From the NCBI RefSeq assembly GCF_900113245.1, contig NZ_FOOQ01000001.1:1240001-1304000 (forward strand): a stretch of DNA of 64,000 nucleotides, given 5' to 3'. The number at the start of each line of letters is the position of its first letter. The stretch's first letter is position 1. Both the position numbers and the translations under genes were made by a program. The notes beneath the pieces are model-generated. The model ran no database searches and was not told the DNA's origin. It saw only the letters and a program-made list of their open reading frames with translations. The stretch is from Halopelagius inordinatus (GTDB lineage Archaea; Halobacteriota; Halobacteria; Halobacteriales; Haloferacaceae). Shown piece by piece: positions 49,393-58,106 of the stretch.

Positions 49393-52185
49393 TCAGTTCC
49401 GACGGCGACGGAGCATCGCCGCGACTGGGAGAGCGACCGCCGCGGGTAGCGCGCCGAACCCGGGTGCCTCGCTCTCGGTCGTTCCGTCCGCAGTCGTCGT
49501 CTCCGCCCCGAAGGTCACCGTCTCACCTTCGGACGGTCCGGCGGTCGATGCCGTCGTCGTCTCCGCGGACGCGTCGGTCGCCGACTCGTTCGTTCCGACG
49601 GCGAAGACGGAGAATCCGGGCGTCTCCGCCTCGAATCGGCCGTCGCCGAGGTGCGTCGTGTTCAGTTCGCGCCACGACCCGTCGTGGAAGCGATAGAGGC
49701 GCACGTCCTCGGGCGAGACGTTCCGAGCGGCGAGTTTCGACTCCGACACCTCGAAGCCGACCGTCGCGTTCGCTATCTCCTCGTCGGCGGCGCCGGAGAC
49801 GTCGATGGAGAGATATCCGACCGCTCCGTCGGACGCGCCGTCGTCGCCGCCGGCGTCGAGTTCGGGCGTCCCGTTCGGCACCGTCTCCTGCGGGGCGACG
49901 TCGACGCCCATCGAGTCGGTGTCGTTCGAGAGCGAGATTCCGAGTTCCGTCACGCTGGCGGTGTCGGAGTCGTTCTCCCCGAAGCGGACGCGAACCGTCT
50001 CGTTCGCGGAGGCGTTCTCGACCGTCGCCGACGCCGACCCGTCGGCGTTCGTCGTCGCTTCGACGACGCCGTCGTCCGTCCCGTTCGCGGCCGGCGCGTC
50101 GTCCGCCGACTCGTCTGCGTCGTCGGAACCGTCGTCGGTCGAACCGCTGGACTCCGACGAGGACGACGAGGTGGTGTCGTCCTGCGGACGCAGCGACACC
50201 CGTCCGCTGGAGTAGTGGACGTCCATCGCCACGTCGAGGCTGCCGTCGGGGTTCGTCGTCGTCGAGAGCGTCTTTGACTCCCCTCGGTACGTCCCGGCGA
50301 GTTCGTCCGCGCTCTCGACGCCCCACTGCGAGAGCATCGCCGACGGAATCGTCGCCTGATAACTGCCGTCGTTGGTGTCGCCGTCGACCGTGTAGTGCGG
50401 TGCCGCGAGGTCGATTTCGACCGTGCCCTCTCCGGCGTCGTACCGCGGCGCGCCGAACGTCTGCGCGTCGGTCGCGATGGTCATGTTCGTCATGTTCGCA
50501 TTGTGAAGCGACCGCTCGTCGACGAACGAGATGGAGTACCACAGCAGTTCGTCGGTCGCTCGGTCCTCGGAGTCGTCGAGGGAGTCCCAGTTGTCCAGCG
50601 ACGGCGCGTCGCGCATGAACTGCGATTCGAGCGGTTGGGCCGTGACGGTGACGACGTAGTGCTCGGTCGTGTTCTCGACGGTCCACGAGACGTTCCGGGC
50701 GTTCGCGACGAGGAGTCCGGGGTCGAACGAGTGGTTCACGTGGAGGACCACCTCGAACACCGACGACTCGGTGACGCCCGTCCCCGCGAGGTCCTGTTCC
50801 GTCCCGTTTCGGAGGTCGACGCCGAGCATCCCGCCGGTGGTTATCTCCGAGGAGAGGGCGGTGGCGTTCTCGGGTCCGGAGACGTGGGTGACCGATTCGA
50901 CCGTCGCGGCGGGGGAGACGACCGTCGTCCCGTGACTCTCGTTACCGAGGTAGGTCGTCCGCGTTCCCTCGGCGTACGCCGCGGAGACGTTGTACGTCTC
51001 CTCCGTCCCCGCGGGGACGAAGACCCACTCCGTCCCGACCGAGTACGTGCTCGTCGCGTCGTCGTACACGCGCAGTCGGTACGATTCGTCGACCGGTCCG
51101 GTGTTGTTCAGCGTCACCGTGACGTTCGTCCCCGCCGAGGCGACGGCGGCGTCGGGCACCGTCACGGACTCGACCGAGACGTTCCCCGCGACGGTGACGT
51201 TGGCCGCCGTCTCGGCGAGGAAGGAGTCCGCCGTCGCGTTCCGGACGACGACTTCGAGCCTATTGGCCCCGGCGACCGACCGCGCCGGAACGGTCAGGTT
51301 CACCGTGCCGTTGTCGACGAGAGACGCGTTCGAGTCGAGCGTTGCACTGTGGTTCCGCAGTTTCACCACCGCGTCCGCAGGCGTCACGTCGTCGGCGAGG
51401 TCGTACGAGACGGAGACGTTCCCCGACTCGTTCAGCGGAATCGACGTGTTCGCCGCCGAGACGGACGTGTACGTGACATCGGTAGACCCGCCACCCGACC
51501 CGACGGTCACCTCGGTCGGCGCCTCGTCGTTGACGGTCAGGTTCGCCGTCACCTCTCGGTCGTAGGTCACGTTCAGTTCGACGTGCCGCCGTTCGTCTCC
51601 GGCGAGGGTCACCGTCGCGTTGTCGGCGTCGGAGACAACTCGGTCGGACTTGTAGACGCGGACCGTGAAGTTCTGCTCCGTGCTCGCCGTGTTGTTCAGC
51701 GTGGCGTTCACGGTGACGCTCTCACCGACCGCGGGCGAGGTGTCGGAGACGGTGTACGACTCGATGTCGACCGGCGACGCGGTGGGAACGACGGTCGTCG
51801 CCGACGCGTTCGCGGCGCTCGTAGTGTTGTTGATCACGTACGTCACGACGCGTTCCGCCCCGCCCGAACTGCGCGGACCGAGCGTGAGGTTGAGCGTTCC
51901 GTTGACCGTCCCCGGCGCCGCGGAGGACTGGGTTCCGCTCCCGTTGCTCAGAAGTAGTTCGACGTGGCTCGCGTCCACCTCGTCGGAGACGTTGTATCCG
52001 ACGGAGACGTTCGTACTGTTTCCGACGGACTGCGTCTCCGCGGCGGCGGTCACCGTCGGCGACGTCGACGGTTCGGAGACCGACTCGGTCGCGGTTGCGA
52101 CGCCTATCGCGCCGAGAGACAGTCCCGAGAGGACGACCATCGCGGCGAGAGCGATACCGAGGAGAGATTCATACTTTGAATACAT
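49393..52185 (-). CDS. PGF-CTERM surface glycoprotein with CARDB-like domains
   Basis: A 930-residue secreted, cell-surface protein. It starts MYSKYESLLGIALAAMVVLS, a signal peptide. Residues about 40-480 are a series of beta-sandwich repeats (CARDB-like: VTVNATLNNTASTEQNFTVRVY and similar) with many N-x-S/T sequons. A Ser/Asp-rich linker follows (about 620-680), then a PGF-pre-PGF-type domain (about 740-860; RNVSPEDVRLYRFHDGSW). It ends APGFGALPAAVALPVAAMLRRRR, an archaeosortase A (PGF-CTERM) sorting signal. Probably lipid-anchored in the envelope after processing. ATG 52185 is preferred over 52236 because the signal peptide follows it. Confidence 0.93.
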   Translation of the reverse strand: MYSKYESLLGIALAAMVVLSGLSLGAIGVATATESVSEPSTSPTVTAAAETQSVGNSTNVSVGYNVSDEVDASHVELLLSNGSGTQSSAAPGTVNGTLNLTLGPRSSGGAERVVTYVINNTTSAANASATTVVPTASPVDIESYTVSDTSPAVGESVTVNATLNNTASTEQNFTVRVYKSDRVVSDADNATVTLAGDERRHVELNVTYDREVTANLTVNDEAPTEVTVGSGGGSTDVTYTSVSAANTSIPLNESGNVSVSYDLADDVTPADAVVKLRNHSATLDSNASLVDNGTVNLTVPARSVAGANRLEVVVRNATADSFLAETAANVTVAGNVSVESVTVPDAAVASAGTNVTVTLNNTGPVDESYRLRVYDDATSTYSVGTEWVFVPAGTEETYNVSAAYAEGTRTTYLGNESHGTTVVSPAATVESVTHVSGPENATALSSEITTGGMLGVDLRNGTEQDLAGTGVTESSVFEVVLHVNHSFDPGLLVANARNVSWTVENTTEHYVVTVTAQPLESQFMRDAPSLDNWDSLDDSEDRATDELLWYSISFVDERSLHNANMTNMTIATDAQTFGAPRYDAGEGTVEIDLAAPHYTVDGDTNDGSYQATIPSAMLSQWGVESADELAGTYRGESKTLSTTTNPDGSLDVAMDVHYSSGRVSLRPQDDTTSSSSSESSGSTDDGSDDADESADDAPAANGTDDGVVEATTNADGSASATVENASANETVRVRFGENDSDTASVTELGISLSNDTDSMGVDVAPQETVPNGTPELDAGGDDGASDGAVGYLSIDVSGAADEEIANATVGFEVSESKLAARNVSPEDVRLYRFHDGSWRELNTTHLGDGRFEAETPGFSVFAVGTNESATDASAETTTASTAGPSEGETVTFGAETTTADGTTESEAPGFGALPAAVALPVAAMLRRRRN

Positions 52186-52307
52186 ATAGGAACGTAAACT
52201 AATTCGGGCACATATATATTGGCAATCGAATATCAACTCCGAAAACGCCTGTGGTGGGTTCTACACGGCTCAAAAAGAGATCATACACCGAGAGCTGGAG
52301 CCGGGAG
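52186..52307 (-). promoter_or_regulatory. Promoter region of the PGF-CTERM gene
   Basis: Minus-strand AT-rich elements AATATATATG (about 52210-52222) lie about 27 bases before the ATG, a near-consensus haloarchaeal TATA box. The rest, up to the end of moaC (52308), holds no gene. Confidence 0.5.
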
Positions 52308-52829
52308 CTACATCGTCTCCTTCTCTTTCTTCACGACGCGCACGCCGTCGATTCGGGTGTCCGGATACTGTCCGTCGCCGTCTTTCTCCGCGGCCTTCAC
52401 CATATCCCAGACGACGTTCAGTCCCGTCGTGACGCCCTGAAGCGCCTCCATCTCGCATCCGGTCTTCCCCGTCGTCTCGACGGCGACGGTGAGCGTAATC
52501 TCCGTCGCCGCCGCGTCGAACGTCGTCTCGACGTTCGTGACCGGTATCTGGTGGCACATCGGAATCGTCTCCCACGTGTGTTTCACCGCTTGAATCGCGC
52601 CGATTCGCGCCGTCGCCAGCACGTCGCCCTTCCCGATGTCGTCGTCTCGGACGGCTTCGACGGTAGACTCGGTGAGAGAGAGAGTGCCTTTCGCGACGGC
52701 CCGCCGCCGCGTGTCGGGCTTTGTTCCCACGTCGACCATCTGGGCGTTCCCCTCCTCGTCTACGTGCGTCAGGTCGCCGCTCTCGGCGTCCGGTTCGGGG
52801 GTCGCACCGACTCTCTCGTCGTCGCTCAC
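52308..52829 (-). CDS. moaC: Cyclic pyranopterin monophosphate synthase MoaC
   Basis: Second enzyme of molybdenum cofactor synthesis. The 173-residue protein has THVDEEGNAQMVDVG near residue 21, GAIQAVKHTWETIPMCHQIP with the catalytic-site residues, and the VETTGKTGCEMEALQGV segment; the C-terminal lysine-rich KTVKKEK-type end is as expected. Its ATG overlaps the stop of the NAD(P)HX-repair gene by 4 bases, so the two are co-translated, an arrangement common in haloarchaea. Confidence 0.95.
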   Translation of the reverse strand: MSDDERVGATPEPDAESGDLTHVDEEGNAQMVDVGTKPDTRRRAVAKGTLSLTESTVEAVRDDDIGKGDVLATARIGAIQAVKHTWETIPMCHQIPVTNVETTFDAAATEITLTVAVETTGKTGCEMEALQGVTTGLNVVWDMVKAAEKDGDGQYPDTRIDGVRVVKKEKETM

Positions 52830-54259
52830 GACCGCTCACCCCACAGCGTTCGCGGGATGGCGTCCAACAGATCCGACGCGAGGAGGCCGTCGCCGCGTTC
52901 CGCGTCGAGACGCTCGGCCGCGCGGCCGTTGACGAACGGGGCGGCGCACGCCGCGTCGAAGGCGTCCTGCGTTCCGAAGAGTCCGGCTATCACCCCCGCG
53001 AGAGTGTCGCCGGTGCCGCCGACGGTCATCGCCGGCGTCCCCGCGCGCACGATTCGCGTTCGCTCGCCGTCCGTGACGATATCCTCGGCCGCCTTCGCCA
53101 CCACGACGTGGCCGAGGTCGGCCGCGAACGACTCGATGTCGTCGAGCGCGTCCCGAAGCGGTCCGTCGACGTCGGGACCGCCCATCTTCGCCAGTTCCCT
53201 GCGGTTCGGCGTGCAGACGAGGGTGGCGTCGGTGTCCACCTCCGGCACGGCGGGGAGGGCGTCGGCGTCCACTACCGCGTCGCCCTCGAACGCTTCGAGG
53301 AACCGCCGCGCAGCCGTCAACGTCTCGTCGTCGTCGCCGAGTCCCGGGCCCAAGACCACCACGTCGTCGTAGTCGTGGGCCGTCTGCACGAGGCCGTCCA
53401 CCTGGTCGGGCGTGAGGTGGTCGCCCGGGTAGTCCTGTACGATGAGGTCCTCCGCGTATCCCTGTATCTGCGGGGCGACCGTCTCCGGGGCGGCGACGAA
53501 CGTGAGGTCGGCCCCCGCGCGGAGGGCGGCCTGCCCGGCGAGGGCGGGCGCGCCGGTGTACGGCCCGCCGCCGACGACGAACACGCGCGAGTCGCCGCCG
53601 CGCACGCCTCGACGGACCGAGCGCAGGTCGCCCGGTCCGACGAACAGTTCCGCCGCCGCCGGGATGCCGATGTCCGCGACGGTCACGTCGGCGTCGAGGT
53701 CAGAGAGGCCGGGTTTCCGGTCGTGGAAGGTGACGACGTGGTCCGCGGAGACGGCGGCGTCGGCCGTCTCGCCCGTGTCCGCGTCGAGACCGGACGGAAC
53801 GTCCACGGAGAGCACCGTCGCGTCGAGGGCATCGATGGCGTCCGCGGCGGTCGCTTCGGGTTCGCGGAGTTCGCCCGTGACGCCGGTTCCGAGCATCCCG
53901 TCGACGACGATATCGGGGTCGCCGAGTTCGAGCGACTTCGAGTCGGTTACCGTCCGCGCGTCGTACTCCGCGACGACGAGAGCGTCCCAGTTCTCGCGCG
54001 CGATATCCGTGGAGACGGTCTCCCGGCGGCCGAGGAGGTGGACCGTCGGGTCGTAGTCGTCCAAGAACCGCGCCGCGACGAGGGCGTCGCCGCCGTTGTT
54101 GCCGCGTCCCGCGACGATAGCCACCGCCGACTCGGGCTCTGCGAGGCGGCGAACCGCCCGCGCGACGGCGTTCCCGCTCGACTCCATGAGCTGTTTCCGC
54201 GGGACGCCGAGAGCCTCGGCGTTCTCGTCTACCGCGGCCATCCGCTCGCTCGATATCAT
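52826..54259 (-). CDS. nnrD: Bifunctional NAD(P)HX epimerase/dehydratase (Nnr)
   Basis: Repairs hydrated NADH and NADPH. The 477-residue protein joins an N-terminal epimerase domain (GRGNNGGDALVAARFL, about 51-66; VDVPSGLDADTGE) and a C-terminal ADP-dependent dehydratase domain (VVLGPGLGDDDET near residue 298; GTGDTLAGVIAGLFG near 425). Start MISSERMAAV at 54259. moaC overlaps its 3' end. Reads as an intact, full-length fusion. Confidence 0.94.
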   Translation of the reverse strand: MISSERMAAVDENAEALGVPRKQLMESSGNAVARAVRRLAEPESAVAIVAGRGNNGGDALVAARFLDDYDPTVHLLGRRETVSTDIARENWDALVVAEYDARTVTDSKSLELGDPDIVVDGMLGTGVTGELREPEATAADAIDALDATVLSVDVPSGLDADTGETADAAVSADHVVTFHDRKPGLSDLDADVTVADIGIPAAAELFVGPGDLRSVRRGVRGGDSRVFVVGGGPYTGAPALAGQAALRAGADLTFVAAPETVAPQIQGYAEDLIVQDYPGDHLTPDQVDGLVQTAHDYDDVVVLGPGLGDDDETLTAARRFLEAFEGDAVVDADALPAVPEVDTDATLVCTPNRRELAKMGGPDVDGPLRDALDDIESFAADLGHVVVAKAAEDIVTDGERTRIVRAGTPAMTVGGTGDTLAGVIAGLFGTQDAFDAACAAPFVNGRAAERLDAERGDGLLASDLLDAIPRTLWGERS

Positions 54260-54315
54260 ATCGCGGGGTTCGGTCGGCGGCGTGGTAAAAGGGGGTGGCC
54301 GGGGCTGTCGCGTCG

Positions 54316-54341
54316 CCGTTCGGTCGCCGAAGACCGAACGG
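54316..54341. terminator. Perfect hairpin directly after a stop codon
   Basis: CCGTTCGGTC (54316-54325) and GACCGAACGG (54332-54341) pair perfectly over 10 bases with loop GCCGAA. The stem begins at the base after the stop codon of the minus-strand gene at 54342-54626. It lies between that gene and the nnr gene that follows. It could end or protect the mRNA; it could equally be a mobile palindromic repeat. Confidence 0.45.
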
Positions 54342-54626
54342 TCAGAACGACACCTGCGTCGGTCCGGTCTCGCCGGGCGACGGCGCGTCCCGGTCGCTGT
54401 AGTACCGCCGACCGACGGCCTCGTGGCCGAGTCCGCAAAGCACCGCGTCGTGGACGTCTCGGGGGCCGTCGTACACCTCCGCGCCCATCCGACCGAGAAC
54501 GTCGCCGACCGTCTCCGACCCGTTCGCGAGTTCGATTCGCTCGTCTCCGAACGCGTCGATTATCTCCGCGCTCGTCGCCGGGAACTCGTATCCGCTCACC
54601 GCGTCTTCGATTCTGTTCGTCCTCAT
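54342..54626 (-). CDS. Small protein, DUF5789-like
   Basis: A 94-residue soluble protein: MRTNRIEDAVSGYEFPATSAEIIDAFGDERIELANGSETVGDVLGRMGAE, then DAVLCGLGHEAVGRRYYSDRDAPSPGE. The helix-rich segment with the SGYEFPAT and ELANGSETVGDVL pattern recalls the haloarchaeal family DUF5789 (from memory). Function unknown. I used ATG at 54626; a 22-codon extension upstream is encoded by the AT-rich promoter. The 3' end is followed immediately by a perfect hairpin. Confidence 0.8.
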   Translation of the reverse strand: MRTNRIEDAVSGYEFPATSAEIIDAFGDERIELANGSETVGDVLGRMGAEVYDGPRDVHDAVLCGLGHEAVGRRYYSDRDAPSPGETGPTQVSF

Positions 54627-54785
54627 CACGATAGCTCCGTGGTCGAGATGATACATGAACATTTCCCATAAATATGAATAACAAGTACACACAAACTAGG
54701 TCCATAATATCTCTACTCGGAATAATAGGTCGAGGGGGTGGCGACGGCCGCCACATCTAACGCCGAGTCGCCCCTCTCGACGACC
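54627..54785. promoter_or_regulatory. AT-rich divergent promoter region
   Basis: 159 bases between divergent small genes. About 54660-54740 is strongly AT-rich for this genome, with ATAAATATGAATAACAAG and CCATAATATCTC on the plus strand. It holds TATA elements for the DUF5789-like gene (minus) and possibly for the acidic 80-residue protein (plus). No gene was found. Confidence 0.45.
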
Positions 54786-55028
54786 ATGTCCGACGAAACC
54801 GAGGCGGACGTCACGGACCGCGACCCCGAGATAGAAGACGAGGAGGGACACGGTATCTCGGTCGAAGGCGGCGGCGACGCCGGAGCGTCGTCCCCCGAGG
54901 AGTCAGACGAGGTAGACGCCGACCGAGAGACGGACGACCCGGACGAAGAAGACGAGATGCGCGAGGAAGAGGCCGAAGAACAAGAGAACGTCGACAACCA
55001 CCGCGACGAAGAGCCGTTCCAGTCGTAA
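54786..55028 (+). CDS. Highly acidic 80-residue protein, unknown
   Basis: Reads MSDETEADVTDRDPEIEDEE and stays almost entirely Asp, Glu, Gly and Ser, with a Gly-rich centre and EEEAEEQENVDNHRDEE near the end. No fold is predicted; it would be disordered at low salt. The ATG at 54786 follows a plain leader. Such acidic proteins are common and conserved in haloarchaea, but no function is known. Confidence 0.65.
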   Translation: MSDETEADVTDRDPEIEDEEGHGISVEGGGDAGASSPEESDEVDADRETDDPDEEDEMREEEAEEQENVDNHRDEEPFQS

Positions 55029-55065
55029 ACCGCCCGGAACCCCGTACGGGTCGCCGCCGGGCGCC

Positions 55066-55080
55066 TTTTTATAACGAACT
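55066..55080 (+). promoter_or_regulatory. Promoter and ribosome-binding site of the acetamidase gene
   Basis: CTTTTTATAACG (about 55065-55076) lies about 25-30 bases before the ATG at 55099, followed by a second ACTATAACG. An AGGAG purine motif ends 1 base before the ATG, which is too close for a normal Shine-Dalgarno and may be chance. Confidence 0.45.
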
Positions 55081-55098
55081 ATAACGTACCATCAGGAG

Positions 55099-56403
55099 AT
55101 GGCGCAACAGATACAGCAGGAACTGGAGGTAGACCAGTACACGTTGGGGCTCGTCGGTCCGGACCAAGAGTGGGCCGGAACCGTAGCCGACGGCGGCACC
55201 GTCCGGACGCACACGCCCCCCGCGTGTTGGGGACCGATGATAACCCCCGAGTTCCGCGGGGGCCACGAGGTGACGCGACCGATTCGCGTCGAGAACGCCG
55301 AACCCGGTGACGCGCTCGTCGTCCGAATCAAGGACGTGGAGGTGACGAGCGTCGCCACCAGCACCGGGAGCATGGCCGAACGCGACGGGGCGTTCGGCGA
55401 CGACCCGTTCATCGACCACCGCTGTCCGGAGTGCGGCACCGAGTGGCCGGAGACGGTCGTCGAGGGGACGGGCGAGGACGCCGTTCGCTGTGCGGACTGC
55501 GGGGCGAACGCCTCTTCGTTCGGGTTCGAGTACGGCTACACCGTCGTCTTCGACGACGACCGCTCGGTCGGACTCACCGTCGGACCCGAGGGTGCCGCCG
55601 ACCTCGCGGCGAACGCCGAAGAGAACATGGCGCTGCCGGAGAACTCGCGACAACACCCAATTCTCCTGTACGAACCCGACGAGATTCCGGGGACGCTCGG
55701 CCACCTCCGACCGTTCGTCGGCAACATCGGGACGACTCCGACGGTCGAACTCCCCGACTCGCACAACGCCGGCGACTTCGGACAGTTCCTCATCGGCGCC
55801 GGTCACGACTGGGGCATCGAAGACGAGAGCGAACTCGAAGCGAGAACCGACGGCCACCTCGACTCGAACGACGTCCGTCCGGGCGCGACGCTCGTCTGTC
55901 CGGTCGAGATAGACGGCGCGGGACTCTACGTCGGCGACCTGCACGCCAATCAGGGCGACGGCGAACTCTCGCTTCACACGACGGACGTCAGCGGGACGAC
56001 GGAACTCGAAGTCGAAGTGGTCAAAGACGTCAACCTCGACGGACCGCTCCTCCTGCCGAACGAATCCGACCTCCCCGACATCGCGAGACCCTACACCGAC
56101 GCGGAACGAGAGACCGGCGAGAAACTCGCGGCGGAGTACGGCGTAGACGAGGTGCGCGACGCGCTGCCGGTCCAGTTCATCGGTTCGGGGGCCACCATCA
56201 ACGACGCAACCGAGAACGCGTTCGACCGCGCATCGTCGCTCTTCGACGTCTCGGAGGGCGAAGTCCGGGCGCGGTGTACCTTCACCGGCGGCGTCGAAAT
56301 CGCCCGACTGCCGGGCGTCGTCCAACTGTCGATGCTGGCACCCGTCGAACTGCTCGAAGACGCCGGCCTCGCGGACGCGGTTCGCGCCCACTACGAGGTC
56401 TGA
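55099..56403 (+). CDS. Acetamidase/formamidase family amidase with inserted zinc ribbon
   Basis: A 434-residue cytosolic enzyme likely to release ammonia from short amides. Family features: TPPACWGPMITPEFRGGHEV (about 39-58), RPFVGNIGTTPT, GPRQHPI-like region near 180-200, VDGAGLYVGDLHANQGDGEL and a C-terminal GVVQLSMLAPVEL. Between the first strands is an insert with four cysteines, C109/C112 and C131/C134 (CPEC...CADC), a zinc ribbon. From memory, most family members lack this. ATG at 55099 with a strong TATA box. Confidence 0.87.
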   Translation: MAQQIQQELEVDQYTLGLVGPDQEWAGTVADGGTVRTHTPPACWGPMITPEFRGGHEVTRPIRVENAEPGDALVVRIKDVEVTSVATSTGSMAERDGAFGDDPFIDHRCPECGTEWPETVVEGTGEDAVRCADCGANASSFGFEYGYTVVFDDDRSVGLTVGPEGAADLAANAEENMALPENSRQHPILLYEPDEIPGTLGHLRPFVGNIGTTPTVELPDSHNAGDFGQFLIGAGHDWGIEDESELEARTDGHLDSNDVRPGATLVCPVEIDGAGLYVGDLHANQGDGELSLHTTDVSGTTELEVEVVKDVNLDGPLLLPNESDLPDIARPYTDAERETGEKLAAEYGVDEVRDALPVQFIGSGATINDATENAFDRASSLFDVSEGEVRARCTFTGGVEIARLPGVVQLSMLAPVELLEDAGLADAVRAHYEV

Positions 56404-56419
56404 ACCCCCGCGTCGCGCT

Positions 56420-56701
56420 CTACCCCTCCGGCCGACGGCCGCCGCGCACCGCCGGAACGATTCCGACGTCTGCGGTCGCCGGACAGGTCGCGTCCAGTTC
56501 CGCCGTCTCGCCGTCGAGCAACACGCGAACGCTCCCTCGAACCGTCCCGTCGTCTGCGAACAGGTGCGGTTCGGTCCGGGGATGAGCGTCGGCGAGGCAG
56601 TCGAGCACCTCCCGAACCGTCGGGTCGCCGTCGAACCCCGAGATAGAGAGCGTCTTCGACCCCGTCACACCGCGGAGAGGGCCGTGTACGGTCACGTCCA
56701 T
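56420..56701 (-). CDS. Ubiquitin-like small modifier/MoaD-like protein with a tail after Gly-Gly
   Basis: A 93-residue beta-grasp protein: MDVTVHGPLRGVTGSKTLSI, then VREVLDCLADAHP, SVRVLLDGETAEL and VGIVPAVRGGRRPEG. The VPAVRGG segment matches where SAMP or MoaD proteins have their C-terminal di-glycine, but here five residues (RRPEG) follow. The fold suits a sulfur carrier or protein modifier. Start ATG at 56701. It is convergent with the acetamidase gene and divergent from the MFS gene. Confidence 0.8.
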   Translation of the reverse strand: MDVTVHGPLRGVTGSKTLSISGFDGDPTVREVLDCLADAHPRTEPHLFADDGTVRGSVRVLLDGETAELDATCPATADVGIVPAVRGGRRPEG

Positions 56702-56804
56702 ACTCCGGACCGTGTGACCGCGCGACCAAGGCTGTTGCGTCCGTCGGCGCGTCGGCGCTACCGCTTCCGCAACTTTACTCACGGCGTTGGACGAACCGCG
56801 AGTC

Positions 56805-57992
56805 GTGACGCGACCACTGTTCGGGACGCTCTGCGGGTTGGTCTTTCTCGTGAACCTCGGTCGGACGGCCTTCGCGCCGTTGGTCGAGACGTTCCAAGCG
56901 CAGTTCGGCGTCGGTCCCGCGGCCGTCGGGATAGTGACGACGCTCGTCTGGACGGGGACGGCGTTGCCGCGCATCCCCGTCGGATATCTCCTGACGCGCG
57001 TGTCGCGGCACCGCATCGTCCTCGCCACCGGGGTGCTTTTGGCCGCCGCCGCGGCGTTCACCGCCTCCGCGACGTCGATTCTGATGCTCCAAATCGGGGC
57101 GTTCGCCATCGGCGTCGCCTCCGGCGCGTACTTCGTCGCCGCCGTCCCCCTCGTCGGCGAACTCTACCCCGACGCCGTCGGACGGAGCATCGGCATCCAC
57201 GGCACCGCCTCCCAACTGGCCGCCGTCGCCGCCGCGCCGATGGCCGTCTACTTTCTCGCGACGGCGTCGTGGCGGGGGACGTTCTGGGTGCTCGCCGTCG
57301 CCGCCGTCGTCTCGACGGGCCTCTTCTACGCGATAGTCCGCCGGATGGACGGCACACCCGGAACCGGCGCGGACCGCGATTTCGCGGGAGCGCTCCGACA
57401 CTGGCGACTCATCCTCACCGGGATGTTCGTCATCGCAACCGCCGGGTTCGTCTGGCAGGGGCTTTTCAACTTCTACGTCTCCTATCTCGTCACCGCGAAG
57501 GCGTTCTCGCAAAACGCCGCGAGCACGATGCTCACCGTCGTCTTCGCCGCGGGCGTCCCCGCCTTTTGGCTCTCGGGAACGCTCGCCGACCGACTCCCCC
57601 GGATTCCGTATCTCATCTGCGTTCTCGCCGCCTACGTCGCGTCGCTTTTCGCTTTGACCGCGGTTCAGGGGTTCGTCCCGGTGCTCGTCGTCACCGCCGT
57701 CGTCGGCTACACCGTCCACAGCCTCTTTCCGGCGCTCGACGCGTGGCTTCTCGGCACGCTCCCCGAGGACGTTCGCGGGAGCGCCTACGCCGTCTTCAGC
57801 GGCGCGTCGCTTCTCCTCGAAGCCAACGGGAGCGGTGCCGTCGGCTTTCTCACCGAGGCGGGCTACGGGTTCGACACCGTGTTTCGGACGTTCGCGGGAT
57901 GTCTCGTCGTCGTCGTCGTCTCGCTGACGGTGCTGTATCTCACCGGGCGGCTTCCGGGTACCGGCGACTCGCCGCGCGCGAACGGTACGTGA
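56805..57992 (+). CDS. Major facilitator superfamily transporter
   Basis: A 395-residue membrane transporter with 12 hydrophobic helices in two halves. The loop motif GYLLTRVSRHRIV (about 68-80) after helix 2 is the classic MFS motif A region, and a matching GTLADRLPRIPYL is in the second half. The frame opens with TTG at 56787 (MDEPRV...), but GTG at 56805 (MTRPLFGTL) sits 27 bases after CTTTACT, a likely TATA-type element, so I prefer it. Substrate unknown. Confidence 0.88.
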   Translation: MTRPLFGTLCGLVFLVNLGRTAFAPLVETFQAQFGVGPAAVGIVTTLVWTGTALPRIPVGYLLTRVSRHRIVLATGVLLAAAAAFTASATSILMLQIGAFAIGVASGAYFVAAVPLVGELYPDAVGRSIGIHGTASQLAAVAAAPMAVYFLATASWRGTFWVLAVAAVVSTGLFYAIVRRMDGTPGTGADRDFAGALRHWRLILTGMFVIATAGFVWQGLFNFYVSYLVTAKAFSQNAASTMLTVVFAAGVPAFWLSGTLADRLPRIPYLICVLAAYVASLFALTAVQGFVPVLVVTAVVGYTVHSLFPALDAWLLGTLPEDVRGSAYAVFSGASLLLEANGSGAVGFLTEAGYGFDTVFRTFAGCLVVVVVSLTVLYLTGRLPGTGDSPRANGT

Positions 57993-58106
57993 CCGGGTAT
58001 CTCACGCGAAACTGAACCCGAGGCGAGCGAGAATCGGCAGACGCGGCCGTTTCGGCGACCGATTCGCTCCGAAATGTTTACGGTACGGAGATGTGAACTG
58101 GCCGAT

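Noticed and set aside
52721-54634. 637-codon plus-strand frame
   Set aside because: Antisense to the NAD(P)HX repair enzyme and moaC; no family features.
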